Shown here: positions 30,473 through 38,682 of the stretch, piece by piece
Layout: every line of letters starts with the position of its first letter
How positions within the stretch are numbered: position 1 is the first letter of the stretch
Source of the DNA: Usnea hakonensis
Lineage: Eukaryota; Ascomycota; Lecanoromycetes; Lecanorales; Parmeliaceae
Direction: 5' to 3'
NCBI GenBank assembly: GCA_013423325.1
Contig: BLJB01000514.1
Location: forward strand, 1 to 38,682
Length of the DNA stretch: 38,682 nt
Notes under the pieces: model-generated
What the model saw: the letters and a program-made list of their open reading frames with translations, nothing else
Told to the model about the DNA's origin: nothing
Database searches by the model: none
Translations under genes and position numbers: made by a program

Positions 30473-33299
30473 TGCCAAGATTTCATCACCGAAGAAGAGA
30501 CCCTCCAAATTCTTTTTCAAGGACTTCAGGCTCTCGAGTACCTACATTCCCACTCTCCGCCTCTGGCGCATCGAGACATCAAGCCGGCAAACATTCTCGT
30601 TCGGTCTCGAATGCCCTTCGTTATCAAGCTCGTCGACTTCGGATTGGCAAAGAACGATTCTTCCTTAAAAACCTTCTGCGGATCAAACGAATACGCCGCT
30701 CCCGAGATTTGGGGACGTCATCATTACACAGCTATGGTTGACATATGGTCACTAGGAGTGGTCGTATTACAATTCGGATACGGTCTTCCCATGCCAACGC
30801 GAAAGCCCAAGGGCAGCCAATGGTGTCGAGATATAGTCAAAGCTGCCAAGGATGGCGAGGACGGGGACACTTTGATAGATCTCTCAACCAAGATGCTGAG
30901 GATGGATTATCGACACCGGCGATCAGCAAGTGATTGCTTGGGGGAAGTGTATCGTCTAGGATTTCACGAAATCCAAGCTGTCGACATTGGACGTACAACG
31001 CCTAGAGGGAAGACGGCTGGTCGAGACGGCGTCACAAGGAGCAAGTCCGTGATAGCGCAACCCCTTCAACATGCTCGATCAGACAGGGGTGTTTCATCAG
31101 GATTTTACGATATAGGAGGCGCATCGGAAATGACTGCAGTGGCTCCGTCGAAGCGTGATCGTCGAGAGGGAACTCACTTTTACAATCGTCCATCTCCACC
31201 ATCGCTTGACCAGCACCCCCAGGGACCTACACAGATCTAGAATCCTCAATCTGGAGACATTTCCAAGTCAACGCTAAGTAAGTGGCGGCGGCAACAGACA
31301 GTCCAATCTGCCTCGGACGATACTCGGGGAAGAGAACAGTCAAAACGGTCACGAGCATCGGTCTCGTTCGAGGCCGGTGACGATCCTTCTGAGCCGCAAA
31401 ACTCTCGAAACAATGAGCAGGGGTCCGAGCAGAACAAGCGCAGCATTAGCACCACCCGTAAGGGACACAACCCTGTAGCACAGCCTTGGCAGATACCGCA
31501 GCTGGACCCCAGCAAGGCACCGTTGGCAACAGACGTTGCAAGCCTCACTCAAGCTGTGGAGCCTGTCCCGAGAGTGCCCCGTATTACGAGACAAGTCACG
31601 CGAAAATCCACACAAAAACGGACGAGGTCTCCTTTGGGAAGGACGTCTCCCCCAGCAGCGGAAGTGAGTCCAGGGGAGGTCGAGACGCTTTCGTCAAAGC
31701 ACAACATTCACGACAATGTGAGAGCATTGCTGGCAGGCAACGTGGACGGCGAGAACGAGGGTAAAACCAAAGTACACCATCCTCAATAAGACGTGTCACG
31801 CATGCTGACCGGTCTTTATCAAGGTAACCGACTTTGACGGCAGACATGTTCAGATAAAGATTGAAGACAAAATTGTGCTTATGCGAAAAGAAGACTGCCT
31901 TCTCAACGCAAGTCAGATACTGATACTGACTAACAAGAATCCCAGTGATATTGAACATCTCCTGCAGCTGATGGAACAAAGTATCAAGGTCGAGGTCCTT
32001 CCACCTTTAGCGGGTATTGCTTCGTCAGGCTCTTGGGTCAGCTTCGAACACGGACAAATACTCTGCAAGCATTTCGGACTGGAGCAGAAGCTGCAGCCAT
32101 TAGTAGAATATGGGCTGGAAATCCAGCGTAGTGACTACAGCGAGCCTATAGAATATATCAATAGCGTTCTCAAGCAGGTATGACATCGCCCTTGGTTTGT
32201 ATAAGGGTCTATTCACAATTACTTTGCCTAGTAGCTTTCTGGATTTTTCGTAACTAATACACTTACTCAAACTGTCCTGGTGCGAAAGTCCGACTTTCGA
32301 ATCAGAGTTAGTGATATTTTACAAGCATCCGGTCAGCCACACACTGAAATATTCGAGATCAGGCGAGAGTTCAGATACAAAGGTTTATATGTGGATTTCT
32401 GGGTTGGGGTAGAGTTGTGTCGGAGGTACGGTCTGCGCGAGTTGGAGAGGGACCTACGTAGCTGGAAGCCAGCAAAGAAGCCAGCAAAAGAACCAGCAAA
32501 AGAACCAGAGCTTTCAGAATTCATTGAAATCACAGATTTTCCTAGCCCTGTTATGGTTCGAAGGTCAGACTTTAGAATCAACGCCTTCCACATCGTCAAA
32601 CTCGCTGGCCGTGCAAGACATACAGTAAAAGGCCTCAGAAAGCGGTCGGGTTCTAAAAAGTACAAGATCTTGCAGGGAGGCAGAAACAAGCATCAAGGTA
32701 CGTATGTGGATTTCGATATTGGAATAGAGCAGTGTCGAGAATACGGACTACCTGAGCTGGAAAAGCGACTCCATAGCTTGAGGCGTACTTCGGAAGGGCC
32801 GGTATCAGAAGTAGAGCCCAGTCATATCGAACCCCGGGTCCCGGTATCGGACACAGTCTCGGCGCGGAATGAGAGCTTTGAGTCTAGGGGTATCTGGAAC
32901 CGAGATCCACCGCTAACATTACCAGGAGGGTCCATTCCCGATGGGCCAATCAAAGTGGAGGACGCGGATGAGACGGATTCAGGCTCAGACGTAGCAGGCT
33001 CAGGGGATAGTGTCACATCTCGCGAACCCTGTCCGATACAACGAAACGCTCAACCGGCACCATCAATCCGTTGCGCAAAGGACGCGACATCGTCGCGCCT
33101 GTTAGGACGTGACACCAGGTCTTCTCTTCTTGAACTTGTAGACCCTCATTTACCTTCCGCCAAAAGTGTACAATACGAGGTTTGGGATTCTCGGCCTCAG
33201 CTCTCGGAATTGACAGAAGTAGAACCTCAGTTGAGGCTATCCAGTTGGAAAACGGCCTCGCACTATGGCAGCTTGGGTGATCTATTCGCACCAACATGA
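30473..33299 (+). pseudogene. Ser/Thr kinase lacking its N-lobe, followed by three KilA-N/APSES-like domains
   Basis: The frame opens inside a kinase domain: HRDIKPANIL (30569 on), VDFGLAK (DFG at 30634-30642), EYAAPEIW (APE about 30700) and the helix-F segment DIWSLGVVVLQFG. The catalytic loop, Mg-binding DFG and C-lobe are kept; the Gly loop, the VAIK Lys and the rest of the N-lobe are absent upstream. A basic, Ser/Thr-rich linker follows, with an in-frame TAG at 31238-31240. Then come three repeats of a KilA-N/APSES-like DNA-binding fold, each opening VLMRKEDCLLNASQIL, VLVRKSDFRIRVSDIL or VMVRRSDFRINAFHIV (about 31875, 32277, 32553) and closing GSWVSFEHGQILCKHFGL, GLYVDFWVGVELCRRYGL or GTYVDFDIGIEQCREYGL. 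A 54 bp intron (32178-32231) separates the first two. The exon join near 31760-31830 is not resolved. As it stands the gene is 5' truncated and interrupted. Confidence 0.7.
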
Positions 33300-33309
33300 T
33301 TGGAGGCTA

Positions 33310-33597
33310 GTGATAGGGTTCCGCCAGAATCTATCAGCTTCAACAAGGCCAGGACTGGGGCAAAATACGTCTTCCGTGATCAAGAAAGAATCCCCCTGGC
33401 AGATATACGACGGAGGCTATGACCTTAGGGTCGGTGGGCTTTTTACGGTGGCGAAGAAGAGACGGCCGGTTTCCGAAGTGGCGGAAGTGGTCGCGATAAG
33501 AAAGCTCTCAGGCTCAAGCAAGAATGACAGCCTCTCTACACTCTTCCAGGTCCAAGGAGAGTCTGCTGCTGTCATCACGTACGCACCGTCTTGGTAA
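33310..33597 (+). pseudogene. Possible kinase N-lobe fragment
   Basis: The frame from about 33310 to 33597 contains YDGGYDLRVGGLFTVAKKR, then VVAIRKLSGSSKND and LSTLFQVQ. This resembles the first strands and the VAIRK Lys strand of a fungal kinase family whose N-lobe reads similarly, ending where the helix C region and hinge should begin. Homology stops at about 33560 and there is no catalytic loop afterwards. It lies directly downstream of the N-lobe-less kinase on the same strand. Assignment is by recalled pattern only. Confidence 0.4.
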
Positions 33598-33700
33598 TGC
33601 AAAAACATAGTGAAGCTGCAAATCATACTCGGATAGCTATATAAGACTGAAGCCCGGTATGAGCGCGCCATTATGGAAACTACCAGGCATCGTTATCGCT

Positions 33701-33973
33701 CTAAACAAAGAGTCCAAGCTCGACCGGTGCGCCTTTGATTTGGTCTGTTTGAATCTCTTGAAGTAAGTTATTGCCCGGGTAGTCGTCAACATTAAAGTCC
33801 AAATACCCTCGCGGCGCCCACTTTCTGGCCGCAACGAAAAGTGACCGGCCGTTGATACTGCGATCGCTGAGTATGCGCAAGAGGCACTGAGCAGCATCCG
33901 CTAATTCTGCGAACTGGACGCCGGTCTTCTCCACTTTATCAAAGGTCTCTTTGGACAGAATCTTGGTTCTGAC
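33701..33973 (-). pseudogene. SDR C-terminal fragment
   Basis: The minus-strand frame reads VRTKILSKETFDKVEKTG, VQFAELADAAQCLLRILSD, RSINGRSLFVAARKWAPRGY and LDFNVDDYPG. This is the conserved end of a class of fungal short-chain dehydrogenases (substrate-loop helix, INGR turn and D-rich tail). Neither the cofactor-binding nor the catalytic part is nearby: upstream the sequence changes within tens of bases, and 100 bp further lies the NRPS remnant in the opposite direction. Confidence 0.6.
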
Positions 33974-34064
33974 GTACTTACGTCTCGTTAGAGTGTAGAT
34001 GCATCAATGGAATCGGTCATTCACTCACCAAGGCGAGATGAGATTCACGCGACTGCCATAGGTA

Positions 34065-34826
34065 GGCCCACGCAACGATATAGAGGTCGCGCTATGCGAA
34101 GAGTTTGCGGAGATATTGGGGTCGGAGCTTGGCATTACTGACGACCTTGGAGGTCACTCCTTGATGGCTACTCGACTGGTCTCTCGGGTCAACAAGCGCC
34201 TCGATGCCGGCATCACGGTCAAAGACATCTTCGATCAACCTGTTGTTGCTGACCTTGCGGTCACGATTCATCTCTCTCAGCCAACACATGTTACTAGGAC
34301 GAACAACGACCAAAAAGGGGCAGCAAGCGTTCCGTTCCATTTACTGGCCTTGGAGGATCCGAAAGAATTTGTAGATCGTGAGATCGCTTCACGCCTTGCT
34401 CATGAGCAGGGCCGCATCTTGAATGTCTATCCGGTCACGCATGTGCAAAAAAAATATCTTCAAGATCCCACGACGTGCCGTCCACGAGCTCCGTTTTACT
34501 TCTTCTTCGACGCTCCGCCTGATTTGTATGTTTTTAGGCTGAAAAGGTGCATTGCGGCTCTTATTCGACATTTCGACATTTTCCGAACCGTGTTTTTGTT
34601 AGTAGAGGATACTTTCTATCAAGTCGTGCAATGCCGGCAACTCGCTCCCAAGCTCACTTATCACAACAAGGGCCATGGAGAACCCTTCGAGGCCGCGGTC
34701 AAGGTAACCACCGTCCTAACCGTACTCCATTACCACTTACGCTACCCATTCCTGGATATGCTGGACTTCATTATGATACTCAACACTTATCCCACGTTTC
34801 TGCTGGACGCGCTGCCGAGGGTATAG
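34065..34826 (+). pseudogene. NRPS remnant: carrier domain plus start of a condensation domain
   Basis: The frame begins in the linker before a carrier domain (NDIEVALCEEFAEILG) and contains the phosphopantetheine site DDLGGHSLMA (Ser codon at 34158-34160), followed by VKDIFDQPVVADLA. After a linker the condensation-domain start is visible: YPVTHVQKKYLQDP, FYFFFDAPPD and FDIFRTVFLL, then FYQVV. The second active-site motif (HHxxxDG) is not found; coding shifts to the frame covering 34547-35185 and decays. Non-ribosomal peptide synthetases are multi-domain proteins of several thousand residues, so this is one internal slice without an adenylation domain. Confidence 0.75.
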
Positions 34827-36433
34827 AGGCGGGTTTTATATTTCGCAGTCTCAAAAGCATGACAGATGGTCAAGATAGATATATAGCGTTTCAGCTATAT
34901 ATTCCAGTCGCTGTACGGGTTTATGACCCCGTTGTTCAACGACTACCGCAGGACGGAGTTACGTGCAATTGTAACGATTATCAGAGTACACAATCTGCAT
35001 GCGCCCACCTCTACGTGAGTCAATACCTTGTTCACACTGTACTTGCCTTAACTTGCATAGTGGCTTTTCACACGCTTGAACGGTGTGTTGAGAGAAGATC
35101 GACAAGAAAACCAGCAAGACTCGACGCAGGTAGAAGTCATTTCGGGATTAAGTGCTCTGTATCCTCTAATCGAGCAACGACGTGATTCCTTACCCAGAGA
35201 TCTCAATGATGAGCTCGAATCGGATTCCGACGAATCGATGATCGAGGATACCATTTACGATAACACCTCACATAACGAACGTCCAGACGCCTACGAACCC
35301 AGCTTGTCCTCCGCTTAAATCCCATGTCGTGGTGGAAATCCATGTGAGCCACAACGACCCCAACGTACAGCTTCTCTGTCAAAGTGAATATGCACCGCGT
35401 GCTTCTATGGGGAGAAGTGTGGTAACTCTCGATACTATCATCCGTCACTCAAGGTGCAGGACATTTGGAGCGGATGGTGATTGGCTAGCTGGGTTGCTTT
35501 TTCCTATAGTTAGCACATACGTTTTTTGACTGCTACTAGAATGGATCATTGAGTGATCTTTGACCGAGAGATTAATGCTAAGGAAATATCTATCTCCAGG
35601 CAAAGCCATATCAATAGTAGGAGATGTTGACACGCGTGCAGCTGGCCCTGTGTCTCCATCCTCCGATAGTCGCTGCGGGCCATAGTCCGAGAGCCATAAC
35701 AGAGTCGAAAGAGTTCCGTCGCGTGCATGCAGTCATGGAATCCACCCCCCCAACACCCTGGCAGCCTTAATTGAGATGCTGTAGATCTGCCCTGCAACTC
35801 CTAAGCTCTTGCCATCAAAAGATCCACCTTGCTCCAACGATAGTCGTCTTTAACAGGCTGTTATATCACACCCGGTCCATACAGCATGCCATACCCCAGC
35901 TCTTATCTTACGTCGGACTCAGGCTATGCCTATGCTCCCAGCAGTCGTGTATACACCCAGCGTGCTTCGAATTCGTGATGAGGATAGGAAAGTGTTGTAG
36001 AATTGAAAGGCCTCTTGTAGCCGGCCAGCAATGTATGTTTGCCATTGTCTGCTGAAGATGTCTTGGAATCCTGGGTGCGCAACAGGCGCGTATCTCCAGG
36101 TCTTCTCAACTACGCTCCCTTGATGTGCCATTGTAGCAGGCTCACTCTGATAGCTTGCTCAGTGAAGAGGTCGATCGTGATCGTTCTGAATGCCCCGTAT
36201 GGCTTGGGAGGGTTAACGATATGATTTCTAATTTCGCCAATCAGAAAGCTTACCTCTAGCAGTAGTGTTTGGAGATACGGCCGCACGGCCATTTTTATCC
36301 AAGCATTAAAGCTGGTGATGGTAGCGGGTTGGCTATGAAATAAACAATGGTAGAATATATTGGAGTAGAGTTTTTTCTTCCATTGATAGCATGGTAGAGA
36401 TGTAGTTTCATAATGACCTATGAGGAGGTCAAG
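34827..36433. other. Mostly non-coding, with one unassigned frame
   Basis: A frame at 35076-35318 (80 residues, acidic end DELESDSDESMIED) follows an intron-like stretch (gtgagt near 35013 to tag near 35060), but has no recognised domain. Frames from 35329 to 36478 on both strands have no motif. The first few hundred bases are the decayed continuation of the NRPS piece. Confidence 0.35.
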
Positions 36434-36468
36434 CCTAGGGGTGGGAAAATTGCGCAATATTCTCACTG

Positions 36469-36507
36469 TTGCACGCAAATTGCAGTATTAGTGCAATTTG
36501 CGTGCAA
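36469..36507. repeat. Perfect 16 bp inverted repeat with 7 bp loop
   Basis: ttgcacgcaaattgca at 36469-36484 is the exact reverse complement of 36492-36507, with gtattag between. A further partial copy (acttgcg) follows. It lies about 150 bp before the hAT transposase start, where hAT elements carry their subterminal repeats; the string ctaggggtgggaaaattgc at 36434 resembles a hAT terminal sequence. No matching right end was found in the window. Confidence 0.7.
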
Positions 36508-36653
36508 CTTGCGTACTAGTGATTACGTAATCTTAGGGTTAGGGCTTTCTCCGCAATATAGCATTTTGCCACCAGCATCCAAATGGCCATGGCCGAAAGC
36601 TTTATCCTCCATCCATATATATATACATTAATATACTAGTCAATTAACGTGCT

Positions 36654-37380
36654 ATGCCTCGCTCTCGTAATAATGGCTTTAAGCCGAAAGATATAAGTGT
36701 CGAGAAGGCCTTTTATTCAGTTATTAACACATCGTTTAGAAACCCCCGGAAAGTCTGCAAATACTATCATAAAGAGATGAATCACAACACCACAAGACTA
36801 CGAGATCACCTCGATAAGTATAAGCCGTATCGTGACGGCAAGCCTCCGGACGAGCCTGCTAGAGGTTCGTAGCAAACCCTCCTAAATCTAGTAGAAGCAA
36901 TGCCTTAGACTAAGGCCGATCACTGGAAACGTGCTAGAATAGCAGTCTATATAAACAACCTCCCATTCGGCCATTATGAGAATGGCTATATCAAAGACCA
37001 CCTTAGTCACCTAAACAACAGATACGTGCCTCTAGATCGGAAGCAATTAAGTAGTCACATTCTAAATAACTATTACGATACCGTACACACGAAAGTGGAT
37101 CTACAGCTCAAGGCCTCACGATGGCTAAACTTCTACATAGACGAGTCGGACAATATCAGAAGAGAGAGAGTCATTAATCTCCTAGCCCACGCACCACCGG
37201 CATATAGTACTAATAGGGGATATTTCTACATCAACTCCGAGATTAACGGCTCCAAAACCATAGATACAGGGATCTAGCTAGAATATATACTTCGTCACGT
37301 AGCAAATATAACTAAAGGGAAGCTTGGGAGGTGGAATTTATTGGCTACAGATACGTGTGCTACAATAAGATCTCTTTGGA
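36654..37380 (+). pseudogene. Decayed hAT transposase (BED finger and start of the catalytic region)
   Basis: ATG 36654 opens a short protein with a BED-type pattern: VCKYYHKEMNHNTTRLRDHL. After stop codons (about 36870 and 36910) the same frame family continues with HWKRARIAVYINNLPF and then LNNYYDTVHTKVDLQLKAS, followed by LNFYIDESDN, which matches the early RNase-H-fold segment (the DES(S/D) strand) of hAT/DUF659 transposases. A further stop follows at about 37275. The C-terminal dimerisation region is absent. This is an inactive element. Confidence 0.75.
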
Positions 37381-37910
37381 GCAAGATCCAGGCATCTTCG
37401 TATCTCCGCTATATGTTTTATATACCATATAACTCCCACGGTATCCAGTTATTTCTAAAGGATATCTGTTACGGATATCCTCCACAGGATATGTGCGGAG
37501 CCTCATAGGGCTTAGCGAGCCTTGGCATTCGGCCATAAGGAGGATTCTTCGTGTAGATATTCTTCCACACACACACACATTACATAGATTATATCCATAC
37601 ATATGACACCACTCATATCGTTTCCTGACAAATGGTAGCCACACCTGGACGATATCGTCCTTGCGCAGCTTTCTATTGAAGCCGTTCCTAATACCAGTGC
37701 CTACAATACCCAGAGGCCTCTAAACAACTCGTCTACACGATCATTCGTGCATCGCCCTCCTTGCCTTAGTCCAGCTCCTAATCGGACTCTAAACCAGCCT
37801 CAACACCATATTCGCCCTCCTTACCAGTACTCACATGTCCCTGAGTCCCTGACCGAGACCCCAAAGCGATCCTTTCAATAGGCCATTCGCCATTCCATTC
37901 GTCATTCGCC
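37381..37910. other. No gene recognised; short CA repeat
   Basis: It contains a short cacacacacacaca run (about 37564-37578) and the 5' flank of the next frame. From 37500 onward there is no trace of the hAT transposase, so the element is truncated here or interrupted. Confidence 0.4.
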
Positions 37911-38477
37911 ATGGATCCACCTGTCTTCGTACCCATGCCTGGTTTCACTGCAGATCAGACAGTCTATATACGGTCCTACATTTGGTCCTTGAACAATACC
38001 ATTTGGTCCTCGAACAACATATCAATGGATATGGACTGGAGACCGTCACTGCAAGCGGCATTTAATGAGTACTTTGGCCTACCTCCACTACAGCCATTAC
38101 CACCACTACGAAATTTATGGCCTCAGCAATCCACTCCACCTGCTCCGCCTGCTCCGCAAGAGGCTCAGAAAGAGGTGGAACAAGTAAAAAAAATGGCACT
38201 GTACCAGGCCACTGTGGAGGATGACACGGAGGATGATAACACCATGCCTGGCAACAAGACCGCTACAGAGAGCATGAGCACCCTCTCTACAAAAGCACGC
38301 CTGTGCACTGCACCAGCTTCCAGAGACAAAGCTGCACGCCTCACCAATGCTCCACTCTTGGATTGCCAGCAAGCCACCTTTCTCGTCCTTCTCGCCACCT
38401 CCCTCGCCTTTTTTTCGGCCTCCCAATTCGGCTACATTCGGTGCATGGAAAGCATGGAGGCCTCAGGCGAAGGATGA
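37911..38477 (+). CDS. Repeated-element protein of unknown function
   Basis: A 188-residue frame from ATG 37911 to TGA 38475-38477. It starts MDPPVFVPMPGF, has a Pro-rich centre (PPLQPLPPLRNLW, then TPPAPPAPQ), a Gln/Glu segment (QEAQKEVEQVKKM), and a hydrophobic stretch close to the C-terminus (ATFLVLLATSLAFFSA). Its last 23 residues recur at 1-72 with four differences, so the frame has been kept open in at least two copies of the repeat. Proline-rich proteins of this size occur as accessory frames of fungal transposons, but no family is recognised. Confidence 0.45.
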   Translation: MDPPVFVPMPGFTADQTVYIRSYIWSLNNTIWSSNNISMDMDWRPSLQAAFNEYFGLPPLQPLPPLRNLWPQQSTPPAPPAPQEAQKEVEQVKKMALYQATVEDDTEDDNTMPGNKTATESMSTLSTKARLCTAPASRDKAARLTNAPLLDCQQATFLVLLATSLAFFSASQFGYIRCMESMEASGEG

Positions 38478-38682
38478 ACCATTGCAGCAGGAAAGCAATG
38501 AGAATGGTCAGGCATTTGTGGAAGCACTGTCATTGGTCAGAACTCAGCCCTACCAAATCAGTTTCGATTCGGCAATACCTCGGACAATGCGCCATTCGGC
38601 TTGCTTTTATGGATTTGGATCACATGGTGATCTACGGAGAATGCAGCACCAAAAGCACTCATTTTCAGCGATTTTCTCACTT
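38406..38682 (+). repeat. Right copy of the dispersed direct repeat
   Basis: It matches 1-300 in the same orientation. Shared strings include cattcggtgcatggaaagca, tcggacaatgcgccattcg and atggatttggatcacatgg. Differences are substitutions plus several small indels (for example, the left copy has about 15 additional bases around 55-90). It includes the 3' end of the frame at 37911-38477. The window ends inside the repeat. Confidence 0.85.

Noticed and set aside
35076..35318. 80-residue acidic frame after an intron-like stretch
   Set aside because: The GT...AG interval is plausible, but neither side has a recognisable family, so I did not call it a gene.
36530..36545. Telomere-like ttagggttaggg string
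   Set aside because: Only two units, no longer tract on either side, and similar short strings (near 24676 and 5265) occur by chance; not evidence of a chromosome end.
37564..37578. CA microsatellite
   Set aside because: Seven dinucleotide units at most; a common simple repeat with no apparent role.
1..38682. CRISPR arrays, tRNA or rRNA genes
   Set aside because: No regularly spaced repeat array, no clover-leaf with a matching TpsiC arm and no rRNA-like sequence was seen; CRISPR would not be expected in a fungal nuclear genome.

Overview
The window looks like accessory DNA from a filamentous ascomycete (Pezizomycotina). Genes are split by 48-64 bp introns with GTRAGT-like donors and YAG acceptors. 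The families are typical of that group: DUF3435 tyrosine recombinase, PTH11/rhodopsin-like membrane proteins, MmgE/PrpD enzymes, NRPS, ankyrin and ZZ pieces of NLR genes, and KilA-N/APSES domains. One block carries an extreme repeat-induced point mutation (RIP) signature. I cannot place the species. All gene models were spliced by eye, and family assignments come from recalled motifs, not from searches.

Left part (1-8.3 kb): a dispersed repeat, whose second copy in the same orientation closes the window at 38.4-38.68 kb. Next comes a 1.5 kb AT-rich block with no CpA or TpG dinucleotides, and an almost complete five-exon DUF3435 tyrosine recombinase with C-terminal zinc fingers and one nonsense codon (2592-4960). 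These are followed by a 372 bp MITE with about 105 bp inverted repeats, a small MADS-box-like gene with a frame break, and an ankyrin-repeat fragment.

Middle (10.4-27 kb): three PTH11/rhodopsin-like membrane protein genes, one of them a broken inverted copy. Between them lies the main metabolic content: an MFS exporter, a 2-methylcitrate-dehydratase (PrpD) homologue, a citrate synthase homologue, a PEBP-like protein and a cis-aconitate-decarboxylase-like (CAD) enzyme. This is the enzyme set used for alkylcitrate, alkylitaconate and (because of the PEBP) maleidride-type metabolites. The expected order would be condensation of an acyl-CoA with oxaloacetate, dehydration, then decarboxylation or anhydride coupling, then export. 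No fatty-acid or polyketide synthase is present in the window. The citrate synthase and CAD read through intact. The transporter, PrpD and PEBP each appear to carry a one-base frame break, and the PEBP also has an in-frame stop and no visible ATG.

Right part (27.4-38.7 kb): mostly broken genes. There is a ZZ finger and an ankyrin piece in head-to-head orientation, two SDR fragments, an NRPS carrier-condensation piece, a serine/threonine kinase lacking its N-lobe but followed by three tandem KilA-N/APSES-like domains, and a second kinase piece that looks like an N-lobe. A TIR-bounded element (28.8-30.3 kb) and a decayed hAT transposase (36.4-37.4 kb) lie among them. The whole resembles a degenerating cargo region. 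A decayed Starship-type element led by the DUF3435 gene is a testable hypothesis, not a conclusion.
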